Positions 22,063 through 33,468 of a stretch of DNA of 64,000 bases are shown here, one piece after another (position 1 is the first letter of the stretch; each line of letters begins with the position of its first letter). Source of the stretch: Microbotryum silenes-acaulis (taxonomy: Eukaryota; Basidiomycota; Microbotryomycetes; Microbotryales; Microbotryaceae); contig QPFY01000010.1 in assembly GCA_003665825.1 (NCBI GenBank), forward strand, positions 992,001 through 1,056,000. Reading direction: 5' to 3'. The notes beneath the pieces were generated by a model. It saw only the letters and a program-made list of their open reading frames with translations, was not told the origin of the DNA and made no database searches. The position numbers and the translations under genes were made by a program.

Positions 22063-22523
22063 GAAGTGCGGGCAATCTGGCCGCCAGACGGCACCGCTGT
22101 GAAAATGAGGAGCAGCGAGCAAACGTTGGACAGCGAAGCTGCCCGAAGGAGTGCGATCACGCGTGGTGACGCGTCACGACGCTGCTAGACCGTCGACGGC
22201 CCGGGCCGTTCCGCCGGCTTCTCAAGATACTTCGACTATAGCTACCCCGTGTTCACCTCCACAACTTCCGTGACGACGCCCCACGGCTACGCGGAAAAGG
22301 TTTCAAGAAGAAGCAAAACTTCGACGATGCTCATGACCTGCTACGCATCTTTAACGGGCGCAACTTCCAGTTCATCCCCGGCCTGGATTTCGCATCCGAG
22401 TCAAAGTACCCGTCCTGAAGGCCATCATGACCAGTCGCAACTTCAGAACTTCCTTGACAGAGAGTCTTGGCAGAGAGTGATAGGTGACTTGTCGAAATGC
22501 GAGTTCGCATCTGCATCAACTCC
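22063..22523. other. Intergenic region before the DNA transposon
   Basis: No supported gene. The last ~80 bp show weak similarity to the reverse complement of the sequence just beyond the transposon's right end, so the true element border may lie a little further left than given. Confidence 0.3.
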
Positions 22524-22562
22524 GAAGCAGACGACAACATCAGCAAAATGGCCAAACGCGCG
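22524..22562 (+). repeat. Left inverted repeat of the DNA transposon
   Basis: The core CAGCAAAATGGCCA (22541-22554) is matched perfectly in reverse complement at the right end. Similarity continues on both sides (GAAGCAG outward, CGCG inward) with mismatches. Confidence 0.7.
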
Positions 22563-22830
22563 TAAGCGCACGAAACCTCGTAAAGCAGTCGTTAAGCGGC
22601 CTAGAGCTGCTCTTAAGCGCCCTTAACCACTCGTTAAGCCGCGCGCGCGTTAAGTGTCGCTTAAGTGTACCCTAGATAAGGGACTCTTACGGCGCACTTA
22701 CGGCGCGCATACGGCGCGCTTAAGACTCCTCGCGCGCTTTGTTTGCATACGCAAAGCGGTCCGTAAGCCCTCTTATGCGGCGTAAAGCGGTCCTAAAGCG
22801 ACTTTATCCGAACCACAGACCGTGTTTTAA
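22563..22830. repeat. Left subterminal repeat-rich arm
   Basis: Dense degenerate words, mainly TTAAGCG/CGTTAAGC, TTACGGCGC and GTAAGCG in both orientations, occur with no open gene. The same vocabulary recurs in the right arm. Confidence 0.65.
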
Positions 22831-22909
22831 GCGGCTGTTTAGGCAGTCTTATCTTCGCAGCCCCTGATCTGTTGTCATTATAAACCTATGTTACACTCAT
22901 ATACTACAG

Positions 22910-24724
22910 TCAAGTGAAGAGAGACTCTTCAAAGTCGCAAGCCCGTTGGGCTGTGATCCTCATCTCGTCACTGGTTCCCCGCCTAGAAACCCCGGGCCCT
23001 CGATACTCCTCGAGGAGTGCTACTTCCACGCTGTTCTGTACTCGATTGGTGACTCGTACCTGCATAGCTTCTGAGTAAAAAGGCCCAGAGCCTTCTCTAC
23101 GACGCCTACGCAGTATGGCCATGACGGGACCCTGATATTGAGTGGCCGAGAACTCGTGCCAGAGCGCTACGGTTTGCTTCGCCACATTCGCATTTCTGCC
23201 AGCGTCGGATGATTCGGGGAGCGATGGGGGCGGCGTAAGGACCTGCATGGCATACCGAACCTGATCCGTCATAGCAAGAATGTAACGATATGATTGGTAG
23301 TTTGAAATGGACATTGCTGAACAGTTGAGGAACTTACGCCGGCATATGCATGAGTCAAAAGAGCGAATGCAAGCTCGCGATGATCATTGTCGTTCGGGTC
23401 GAGACCTTCCTTTGGCCATTGGAAAGCAGCAGATTTTTCTTTCCTTATGCCGGCGACGATCTGAACAAAGATCTCGTATAGAAGGTCGTTCTGAAAATCA
23501 TCCTCGGCCTCGAAGGAGCAATCGTTCATGTCGACCCCACCCTGAGGGAGAAAGATGTTGTAAGCAGCTTGGTGCCAAAACATATGGCCACAACGCTGAA
23601 TCGCACTCGAAGGAGCTGGTAGCGGGGCTTTGGAAAGGCTTACCGTTCCCGCACCGCAACGTAACTCTTTGGCCGCCCATTTAGTAGGTTGGAGATAGAG
23701 TACGGCCTTGGCGGTCGATGGCTCACGTTGCCTGTCCGGGTCCAGTTTGTATGCTTTGTAGGTGTATTTCAGCGCCGTCCTTTTGATCAAATTCAAGACT
23801 CCCAGATTCTTCGAAACGATCTGCTTGAAGGAAACACAGGTGTTGTCAGCGCTGGCAAGGTATCACCGTAGGCGGGGAAGAATGCCGCACAAGGTCGGCG
23901 ATCTTCGATGACCACTCGATAGGCCTCTCAGCGTTTTCGTTGTAGACCTCCGCTACGAGCTGAGACTGGGCGTAAAGCGATCTCTTTGTTCGCCACAGGC
24001 CTTGGCCGTCGAGAATATTCTGCATGAAAATAGTTTGAAACCAGGCGCCAGCGACCATCTTCTGCTCTAGAGTCAAGTCGGATGCTTGTCGGCGGTTGGG
24101 CTTTGAATCCAACGTCTCTTGATCTATTGGCTTGCGGTTGTGCGCCCCGTCGTAGGGGGCATTGTCATCGAGGTTCCCTTTGACCAGGGGCGACGATCTC
24201 GCAAACGACGAAGACGAGCCTGGTGTACGACTGGCAACCCTACCTTGCGGTGGATTGCGTCTTAAAGCTTGTCCGGCGATTGAGGACTGTAGAGCCTGAG
24301 CCTTGGGCTGGGGCGTCTGCAAGTGTTGATACGACCCATTGAATGCCTGCACGCAAGTACCGAAACCTGCTTGAATGCTACTCACTACGCCTGGAATGAC
24401 GCTTTCGTCATCATCGTCCATGATGCTGGTCGCTACCTTGTTGACAATGGCGACAGGTGCGGCCCCATCGGCGCCATCCACAACCGTGGGTCCGACTAAG
24501 TCTTCGCCCTCGTCCGAGTCTGCCTCGTCCTGACCGTTGTCCGAAAAGTCACAGGGGTCCTCGGCTTGTCCACCCAACACAAGGTCCTTTATAGCAGGAT
24601 CGATATAGGAGTCCTCGTCGCCGCTATCTTCGTCGCTGTATGGCTCAACAGAAGTCTGCTGTGCACGGAAAAGCTGACGTGTGGTATCTGCATGAACGGT
24701 GTGAAGAGAAGAGGTGCGTGTCAC
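22910..24724 (-). CDS. Transposon accessory protein of unknown function
   Basis: Read on the minus strand, a large exon (about 24680-23866) encodes an acidic, Asp/Ser-rich N-terminus and a Ser/Pro linker. It then gives LTLEQKMVAGAWFQTIFMQN. A second exon follows (QIVSKNLGVLNLIKRTALKY, then FWHQAAYNIFLPQGGVDMND and FQWPKEGLDPNDNDHRELAF). The last exon begins VRYAMQVLTPPPSLPES, includes HEFSATQYQGPVMAILRRRR, and stops at 22910. The tail pattern (ELAFALLTHAY ... FSATQYQG) recalls basidiomycete DUF6532-type proteins; this is a weak recollection only. The 5' end is unclear: the frame opens with GTG, and short upstream exons are likely in 24730-24930. Its divergent placement inside the element suggests a transposition helper or regulator. 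Confidence 0.55.
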
Positions 24725-24949
24725 CGCAAGCTTGGACGCGTGTGCAGGGGCTGCTGGGGGTGCACTGGAAACAAGGACGGGCGAGGCCTCAGTTCACCTA
24801 CATTCAAGAAAAGATACAGTAGAGTTAAGAGATCACACTTGCACGTACTTCTCCTTCTGCTCCTGGGCCTTGCAAGTAACAGGATACGAGTATGTATTCC
24901 AAAGAATAAACTGGTCAGAAGAAAAGAGAGGGTCTACTTCCCGACAAGG

Positions 24950-27900
24950 CTTAAGGCCAGACGCGCGTCAGGCCTTGAGTAACTACGGAGTATTACACTA
25001 CGATGACGACTCCTCGAGCGACAGTTCATCAGACTCTGAGTATGATCATACCCTCGATGACCAGCCCGAGTGGGACGCTCGCCAAAAGAGAAAGTTTCGA
25101 GTAGAACAACCTCCGCTCGCAGGCTGGGCTCGCCGAGCCGACGGACAACTTTGTGACGAACACACTCCGCCTCCAACGGTTCCGCATGCCCATTTGTTCG
25201 ACCCGAACAACGTCTTTTATCCGTTCCAGGACCAAAAGGATTATCAGTATGCACTGTTGACTCGCTCAATGTCTGAGTCTCTATTCAATGCGATGGTCAC
25301 TTTCAACAACACGTTTCTTCAGGTATGTTCGGCCGAAGTTGTGGACGCTGGAACGGGGTCATATCCGCCATCTAAGTCCCGAGATATCACTCCGCAGGCG
25401 GACCATGCCTTCAGCAACAGGCTTCAACTCAGATCTACAATCGAAAAAATACCCTATGGTGAGCTTTGTACAAGTGTTTTGAGCTCTCCAATCTTCCACC
25501 TAACTCTAAATCGTGCTCCTCCATTACTTAGCTCATCACACTGAATGGCGCGAAGAAAAAATCATCGTAACTGCGGAGGACTTAGGGTGGTCGAATAGTG
25601 ATGCTTGTCATTCGTATATGGTCATATGGGTTGTCCCGTCCTTCATCTGATTATTGTTCCTATTATGGTACTTGGGATTGAGCCTAGCGGCGTGTCATTC
25701 ACTCCTTAGTCGCTCAATCTCCCTACTTTACTAGTCTCTAATCTCTCTCCTTATTAGCTTTACGCTTCACTTTCTAGCCTTCCGCGAGTCTGTCCCTTAG
25801 TCTCTGGCCACTCTGTTCTCGTCCCTGTTCATTGGACTGAGTCGTGGTCATCATCAGGTCAGCTCTTTGGAATCTTACCTCACTCTGTTCTCGTCCCTGT
25901 TCATTGGACTGAGTCGTGGTCATCATCAGGTCAGCTCTTTGGAATCTTACCTCACTCTGTTCTCGTCCCTGTTCATTGGACTGAGTCGTGGTCATCATCA
26001 GTTACCACTCGAGAACGTTTCTGCGACAATGCTGAACTTCCATTTTTGCAGCTGGTAAGCGCTGCCAGTCCAGGACAGGGACACGAGCAGGTTCGAGCCA
26101 TTAACCTCGACACCTCTATTCACAGGAACATACGTTCCGATGTCGGGACGCGCATCATGTGCTCCAACATCTTCTCTCCAATCCCGTATTCTGCGGTCAC
26201 CAGCATCTGCGGCCCATGAAGGTGTTCGAGGTCAAATCAAACGGTCAGGAGCAACGGGTATATGGGGCGCCCCATACCGCAGACAAAGCGTGGGAGATGC
26301 AAGTAAGCGCTGGATGGATGTTGAAATCGCCCGGCGCAAAGTCCATCAAGAGAACTGACTAGTAGCCGCCCGCAGGACACTCTCGACGACCCGACCGATG
26401 TGGCCGTTCGCATTGACACCAGCTCGGATTCAACTGTCTTGTCGATCGGAACTGGGACTGCCTCGGCCCATCCTGTGTATATGTCTCTAGGGGTCAACGC
26501 CGGATTCCTCAAACGTGAAAACCATGGCGGTTTGGTCGTTATAGCTTTCCTTCCTAAAGTGGAAAGTGAGTATCGCCCGGGGCTTCTATCTTGCCAACGG
26601 TGGGCTGGCTGTTGCTAATGCTGTGGCATCCGCCTCCCACTCAAATCCAAGGGGCGGACAAAGGCAATGACGAGATGTTCCGTATATACAAACGCAGGGT
26701 GCTCCATCGAGCTCTAGAGTAAGCTGTCTCGGCTCGGTCGACGTAGCGGAGAGCTCTGATAGAATAGCTCGAATCCTACAGGATATTGTGGGCTCCGATC
26801 AGACACCTTCTTTCAGGCCGACACCTCTTCCAATTTGCGGATGGCCACTATCGATACATCAGGGTGTACTTTGGACCGGTATCTGTTGACTATCTGGAGG
26901 CGTGTTGGCTTACATCCCTTGTTCAGGGCTACGTTCCTTGGTAGGTGGACGACAGCTAGCGTTTGATCGCCTGCAGAGTTGACTTACATGGGCTCACTCT
27001 GTTTGCGCTGCTAGCTGTGTACAAGAGCCACTCAAGCTTCAAGAAGGCCCTGCCGCCCCTCGTACGAGTGCCGATGCCTACGAAGTCAGAAGGGCAGCAA
27101 GCCAGCTCAGGACAATCACAGCGCAGACAAAGGCGGCCAAAGAAGAAGGCTATCACCTTGGCAGGGTAAATTTTGCAGGATTTCCCCCTCAGCTCCTGTT
27201 CACTGAATCAGTCCCTTCCTGAGGCTCAGACCGTCTGGAATTATTTAGGGGTCAATGGGCATGAGCTCATGTTGGCTGATCCTCTCCACCAGCTGATCAA
27301 AGGTCAGTGTTGCTAGCTATAGACGGCTTCTCCTTTTCATTGATCCTTTCTTTCTCTCCTCGTCCTCTCTCATCAGGCATGGTGAAAGACATCACTATTG
27401 ACGACTTGTTCATTGAGACATGCGCACAAATCGCCGCTGATGCTCATCCCAGGAGAAACAAGCAAAAACTTGACGAACTAATTGGCAGAATCGAGCTGAA
27501 GTAAGTTTGATTGAATCAATCAAGAACAAGCATGCGATCTGAGATGTCGAATATTGTACAACAGTGTGCGTTTGATGCCCCTTCATTCACAACTGCGTCG
27601 CTTCAAGGACGGGTTTCAGCATTCCAACTGGACCGGTAAACATACGCGCGACTTGATGAAAGTGAGTGAATTCTTTCAACTTCATGCGTTTTTAATAGTA
27701 GCGTCGATCCTGATATCTTCTGCCGGGATCACGCAGATTTTTCCTGCCGGTGTGTGGGGTAAGTCGCGCCTCCAAAATACTACATCTTCGGACCGCAATG
27801 CTTGTGCTGACTGATTCATTCACATGCTTCTAAGCAGATGTTCAGATCATCGGAGACGACTACGAATCACGAACCCTCGTCGACGAAAACGCCCAAATTA

Positions 27901-29605
27901 TGACACTGCTTTCCGTGCTAATTATGTACGCCACGTCCCTAGAGGCCACGGCCGATGACGTAGACGATATGGATTTTGCGTACGATGCTTACATGTTTGT
28001 GAGTCAATGCCCTCTGAACGAATTTTTGCATGCTTCAACTTACGTGACTTTCCGTGCCTTCGGATTTCAGCTTGCGAGAAACACGTATGATCGATTTCGA
28101 ATTGTCGACGGACAGGTCGGAAAATTGGGGTTCAATTGGCCCCGCCTTCACTCCGTATCGCACTACGCGGAATGGACCAAGAAGTGGGGCGTTCCTGTAC
28201 ACTCCGATACAAACACATCGGAGGTCAGCCTCTGATCTGATAGAATTCTTGAGCGAACGTTACACTGACCTACTGTATCGACCCAAGCGTGCCCATATTG
28301 ACTCGGTCAAGGTCGCGTATAGAGCCAGCAACAAGTGCAACACCGCTTCGCAACTCATCAACTACTCAAGACGAGCCGATAAAATCAGATCTTTGGAGAA
28401 TGTGATAGATCTTGACAAGCTTGTGAGATCTACTGGAGATCGAATCATATTACCCATACCTGATCCAGTTCCACATGAGTTCCACCTTTCTGCGCGACCT
28501 TGTGAGTTTCCGGCCTGTAACTGCAAGTCTTGCCTAGCCCTTGGCTGACTTTGAACCCATCTGCCATCCCATTCAGCCGGCAACAATCGATGCATGATCA
28601 CGATGAACGAACTCCAGGTCTCTCTCCATCAGCCTCGCCTTCTTCAGCTCGTGCGGTCCACTGTCCACTTCTCTTCTTTGAGTGTTCAACAGGCGTCAAA
28701 CTGACGTATGTGGCACCTGGCCTTGTAGACAACATGCTACCTCCTCGAATTTGGACACTCAAGTGAAGAGGTCGAATCCTTGGACGATGAGAAAGCAAAG
28801 TGGTATCACAGCTTCAAAGTCTCCAACCGCATATATCAGAACACACCGGAACAGACGAGGGATGACGCAGGTGAGCTGGTACTAGGAGAACGCTGCACTG
28901 GTCTCCTCAGCATACTGATTTGTCTCATGTACGCTCAGATATCATCAAACACGTCATACGAGCAACCTTTCGTTACAAGCACGGAATCAGGATGGATACT
29001 GTACTCGCTTTGACTGTGTCTTTGTGCACAACTTGAACTACGGTCCAATCGGCAAATACCACAACCATGCGCCTTTCAAGGACAGAGCCTGGCACTTCGT
29101 CCTCCGTTTCACAATCTTCCGCTTGAGAGGTATTTTTACCTTGGACATAGGTGGCACTTGCCACGAGCTTTGCATTGGAGATGAATTTGAGTGGGTGAGT
29201 ACTACTACCGTGCGGTGATCATGGTCGCTAAGTTCGAACACCATTACGAATCTGTCCTAATCCCCGCCTTTGCAGTGCCCAAACAGTGAACAAAATCTGG
29301 CAATCCTACAGCCGGTGCTGAAAAAGCGATTGAAAAGTGATGGGCAGTGTGTGCAACAAATCTTCCGTGTTCAGGACGTATTGCGCCCCGCATTTGTTCA
29401 GCCGTTGTTAGGCCATGCGGAATTGGCACCCGACCTGGATTTTCGGAATGTGATGGATCAATGGAATGGGGAGTTTGTGGTGAATCTCGCCCAGGATCAA
29501 CATGTTTTTCGTCACCTTGGGCGTCATTTCACCATAAACCTATTACGTGAAGCATTGCAGGGCACATTGCGGCCTGCTCGACGGCCTCCAGTGGCGGACT
29601 CATAG
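24950..29605 (+). CDS. Plavaka-like transposase (many exons, start uncertain)
   Basis: Splicing joins an N-terminal part (LFDPNNVFYPFQDQKDYQY) to CHVLQ-like HHVLQHLLSNPVFCGHQ (exon 26126-26302). Then come STVLSIGTGTASAHPVYMSL and GGLVVIAFLPKVE (26376-26565), FRIYKRRVLHRALE (26652-26718), and FADGHYRYIRVYFGPVSVDY (26782-26940). Next are HELMLADPLHQLIKG with MVKD (to 27500), RLRRFKD-type LHSQLRRFKDGFQHSNWTGK (27565-27661), LGFNWPRLHSVSHYAEW, and SVKVAYRASNKCN. This order is that of Plavaka transposases, which have an RNase H-like DDE core, though I did not pin each catalytic acid. The start codon is not resolved, and a zinc-finger N-terminus usual in the family is not seen. The stop is at 29605. 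Confidence 0.7.
25811..26001. repeat. 72-bp minisatellite, about 2.65 near-identical copies
   Basis: Copies begin at 25811, 25883 and 25955, each starting CTCTGTTCTCGTCCCTG. Two full units and a 47-bp third look identical. The array lies in a ~500-bp stretch between transposase exons, and its period is a multiple of three, so the reverse strand stays open across it. Confidence 0.9.
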
Positions 29606-29764
29606 ATTTTGCTGGAAAGTTATTTTTGTAGAAATTACGGTGTTATATGGACCAACTACTTCCTGAATATATGCTCCTTTACCTCATTGAATAAAATTAA
29701 GTGAAGCGCCTTTTGATGGGATTTTAGCACAGAAACTTGTTGGGGTCAAGAAAGCAATCCGCCC

Positions 29765-29995
29765 GCTCGTGTGCAAGTACAGGCTTCGCAGTTACGTATG
29801 CGAAGTGTAAGCGAGGTCAAACGTTAAGCGCGCGTTAAGCGATCCTTAAGCAGGGCGAGTCATCGCAGCGCTGGCTATGCGCGGATTATGAGGTTCGCCC
29901 AATTCAGCCGCGCGCGTATGCGTCCTTATGCACATCTTATGCACCGTTAAGCGCTGTTAAGCGCGCGTAATCTCGGGCGAATCCTTAAGCGGGTT
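29765..29995. repeat. Right subterminal repeat-rich arm
   Basis: The same TTAAGCG, CGTTAAGCGCG and TTATGC words as the left arm are found between the transposase 3' end and the right inverted repeat. Confidence 0.65.
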
Positions 29996-30034
29996 CGCGC
30001 GCGTGGCCATTTTGCTGTTGAAGTTGACTGCTTC
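29996..30034 (-). repeat. Right inverted repeat of the DNA transposon
   Basis: TGGCCATTTTGCTG is the exact reverse complement of the left core. An outward CTGCTTC (30028-30034) matches the left GAAGCAG. Confidence 0.7.
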
Positions 30035-30188
30035 AAGTCCGTTTGGTTTGCCAAGATCGAACACTGCATGACACCGGGTTCTCTCACCTTGAAATGCCGA
30101 AATGGGCCTCATGAATGACCAGAGTAAAATATAATATACAACAATTATTCACTTCAACTTGCACTACATTTCCACTCGTCTTAAAGTG

Positions 30189-32674
30189 CTATGAGTAATT
30201 CGGATTGACTTTGCTTTTGGCTGCGTATTTACTCGACGCTCGAATGCGCTCGCCGTAGAAGAACAGAACGGGGACCTAACGAGGGAGGTACGAGGGTCAG
30301 AGACATTGTTGTGAGATTGAGGATCGAAAGTATGGCTAAGAGCGACTTACGGCCGGCCAACCGATGACAATTCCGACTACGGCGAGCAATGTGCACCCCC
30401 AGCCGTACCCCAAGGCCTTGAACAGGGACGGGGCGAAGAGCGGGAAACCTTTGTGCACGAAAGTTGAGCATCGATCAGCTTGGAGGGTCTCTCTTGACGG
30501 ACAGCAAAGCCGCAGATGACCTACCGAATCCGCACAGCGAACGAAGGCAGGTTGCGGCTGCCACAGCGGACGCAGCATGCAATGTAAAGGCATCAATTAA
30601 GTACATGTTGATGCACTGGAAGGCACTGATCATACCGGCGGCCTTATGTATGCACGACAGGTCAGTTTACGGGTTCCGCGGGCCAGGCAAAAGGCAACGA
30701 GGAACGTACGATGAAACCCAATCCGATATTCGGCACGATCCAATGCAATCGATGTTCGGCACCCCACCCGTAGAGCAAAAGCCCGAGGGGTAGCAAGGTT
30801 ACAGCGAAAGCCATCACTACAGGAATTAATTAGACAGTAAGCTACTGCTTGGAGCCATGGCTCGAGCCGCATAAGAAACTCACTGGGTAGTCGGTACTCG
30901 GGCTTGCCCTCCCCGCCGTACCTCTCCTTGAACTTTCTGTAGACAACATCGAGCACGCGTCCTTGGGTTTGAGCCCAGATCAAGAAGCCAAGACCTAAGC
31001 GAAGAGGACGGACAGGAATCTCACAGCGAATGTCAGCAAAGTGACGGGCCGTGCACCGTCATCTATTCAAACTCACCTTGAGAGATAAAGTTCAGACCTG
31101 CAATTCCAACGCTTTCACCGTAAACTTGCGTGAAGATGTCGGTCGTCGTGACGGTCGTGATGTAAATAAGGCCGTAAATGAAAGCCGCAAAGACGGCCAG
31201 GAGTTGCAAGATATCTGTCGAGAAAATGTGTTACCGAGGTCAATTTCGTCCCAGCCACGACTAGGCACGTCATCAACAACTCACGTTCAGACCAGAACAG
31301 TTTAAAAGGCATGACCATGCTGTGTCTAAAGACGTCGACCGGTTTCCGACTTCCTCCGGACTTGATCTCGAAAATGGTTTGCACCTCGAGGGAATCGGCC
31401 GGCAATCCTCGCTCCTTCTTGATCTTTGAGGCCTTGTCCCTTAAAAGTTGCGGCGAATATGTTTCGCGGAGGTAAACGAGGCCGAAACCCTGGATCACCA
31501 CGCAGAGGATCGTCGTCGACCAAAAGACCCACTCCCACCGGGACTTTTCGGCGATCCAAGCTCCCGCGATCGGCCCGACGGCAGGACCAAGGAGCGGGCC
31601 GAGGGAATACATGGACGCCGCACGGCCTCGTTCTTCAGGTCGCCATAAGTCACCAAGAACACCGGCACCGATACCGAGTGGGGCCGACCCGCCGAGTCCA
31701 GCGAGGAAGCGGAAAACGAGCAGCTGGGTGGGGGTCTTGGCGAAGGCGCAGACGAGATTGAAGAGGAGGTAGATGAGATTCGCCGACTGCAAAACGGGAA
31801 CCCGATCGTAGAGCTCGGACGCAGGTCCGAGGAAAAGCGGACCCAGGGCGTATGCGGCCACGAAAATGGAAGTGAAAGACGCGATCTCAACCGTGCTCGT
31901 GACGCCAAACTTCTCAGCGATCTGCCCCGTTGCGGGCGCGATCATGGTGCTCGACATGGGCGACAGAAAAGTGAAGCTCGCCACGATCATAGTGGCTCCC
32001 ATCCGCCGTTTGTTCGACCAGTTTTTACTGCAAAGTGAGCCATCTCCGTCGGGGTCAGGTACTGCTAGCGCGCGCTCGGAACAGCCCCCCGCGGACAGGA
32101 GGCTTCGAAGGCGGGCGACGCCAGACGCGCGCTCCGGCACTCACGGAAAAGCGGGATCATCAGGTCCTTCCCAATCTACGACGGTGATTACTCGTCCGTC
32201 ATCGGTCAAGGGCGGTTTCTCCACCGGCTCACCGACGATTGCGCCGACTTTGCCCTTCTCGAGGTCCTCGTCCGGCTTCAGCTTAACCGTTCGTGCGGAG
32301 TCCGACGACACGCGTCGATCACTGGAAGAGGGCGCGTCGGCGTCCTTCGGATCGCGTGCCGAGTTCACTAAGTTGTCGGACTCGTGCACCAGGGTGTCAT
32401 GACTGTCGATACTGGGGGCCGTTGATGTTCGACGTGGCTCGGATCCTGTGGTACTTGTGCGTGCACCGGATGTACCTCCGGGCGCGGTAGCAGGGGCCCC
32501 TTGCGCATTAGCAGCCGCTGCGGAAGGCGACGATGACATCGCCTGGAAACTCGGCAGCACACGACCGGCGCGACTTTGACTCGGTGGCAACGAGGCCCTC
32601 GTTGCCTCGATCGAGAGGTGGGACTCGGTCAATGATAACGGCTCCAAGTCGATCAATGTTGGTGTGTTCGCCAT
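30189..32674 (-). CDS. MFS transporter (DHA1-type drug/polyamine exporter family)
   Basis: The start at 32674 gives a ~178-residue Ser/Thr/Pro-rich cytosolic N-terminus ending VVDWEGPDDPAFP. It is spliced to KNWSNKRRMGATMIVASFTF, the usual entry to helix 1 of fungal DHA1 transporters. Seen next are helix 2 (FTSIFVAAYALGPLFLGPAS), motif A-like ELYDRVPVL, GLGGSAPLGIGAGVLGDLW, and motif C-like GPLLGPAVGPIAGAWI. Further exons (about 31230-30189) supply the last six helices and end in FYGERIRASSKYAAK and the stop at 30189. Such proteins export drugs, polyamines or other small molecules from the plasma membrane; the substrate cannot be told. The 3' end lies about 150 bp from the transposon. Confidence 0.85.
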
Positions 32675-33468
32675 GTCTGCTAAACTAGAATGCCAACTGG
32701 AGAGGCAGCGGTGCAAGCTGGCGGTGGTGATGCAGTGATGACCGAGAGTCGACGACGGGGTCCGAAAATGATATGTCAAATTTGGCCGTCCACGATCTCA
32801 GTGGAGTGGAAGGCTTGGACTGGAGTAGTGTAGGCTAGTGGGTGGGAGTGTGGAGAGAGAAAAGTACCTCGTGCCGCCGGCGGTCGTGCCGTGCATCTGT
32901 GCCGAAGGAGCCGGCAAGACTAACAGCGGGCGCCGAAAGCCCCCGCCCCCCCCCCCCTCCCCGGGCGACCCGGCCATGAGATCCCACGGAATTCCGGCCG
33001 CGCGCCCGGTCTTCACTGGTGATCCCGGCGGAGTTGAGGCTTCGGTTGCTGTGCACCGCGGCCCGGGACATACGGCACAGCATTGTAGTGGAAAGCCCCT
33101 CAAAACTACCCATCGTTCTAGTTTCCGAGCTGATACCACTATTCGGCATAGAGCGCCGAAAGGCGACGTGCGACCCCCGAAGTCACGTGAGGTCGGGGAT
33201 GATGCACCCGAGCCGGATCTTGGGTGACGGCTCCGGAGAGCCTTCGGTCCGACTTTGAAATGTGCAACAAATCTGAATACAACAATCTCACTTTTTTCAA
33301 TGTCGAGAGTCTGCTCTGCTCGGCGATGTCCCAAGTCCATCGTTAAGCCTGCGCCGAAACGGAAACTGCCAGCCGAGACTCGCATGTGTGGGGCTCACCG
33401 CGTCGGGTTGGGCTTTTGCTCCTCACTATCCCGAACTGCTCCACCCCTGTGCTCCGACCCCCAACATC
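32675..33468. other. Divergent promoter region with a C-rich tract
   Basis: About 790 bp lie between the MFS gene (-) and the lactonase (+). It contains a near-pure C tract around 32940-32960. The minus-strand frame across 33385-32798 has low-complexity Gly/Arg composition and is not accepted as a gene. Confidence 0.45.

Larger units (their letters stand above)
22524..30034. mobile_element. Plavaka-like (CACTA-related) DNA transposon, about 7.5 kb
   Basis: An inverted repeat delimits a block holding a multi-exon transposase (+) and a divergent second gene (-). Inside each end are roughly 240-280 bp packed with TTAAGCG, TTACGGCGC and TTATGC words, unlike any flanking sequence. Such arms recall the subterminal transposase-binding repeats of CACTA/EnSpm elements. 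The family call comes from the transposase. I could not define a target-site duplication, and the termini are not the classic CACTA pentamer, so exact borders are uncertain. It sits between the hypothetical gene at 22062 and the 3' end of the MFS gene. Confidence 0.75.

Noticed and set aside
25811..26001. CRISPR-like repeat array
   Set aside because: Units are contiguous 72-bp copies with no spacers in a eukaryotic intron-like region; a minisatellite.
32798..33385. 195-codon minus-strand frame
   Set aside because: Gly/Arg-rich low complexity over a C tract, no family resemblance, and it spans the divergent promoter.
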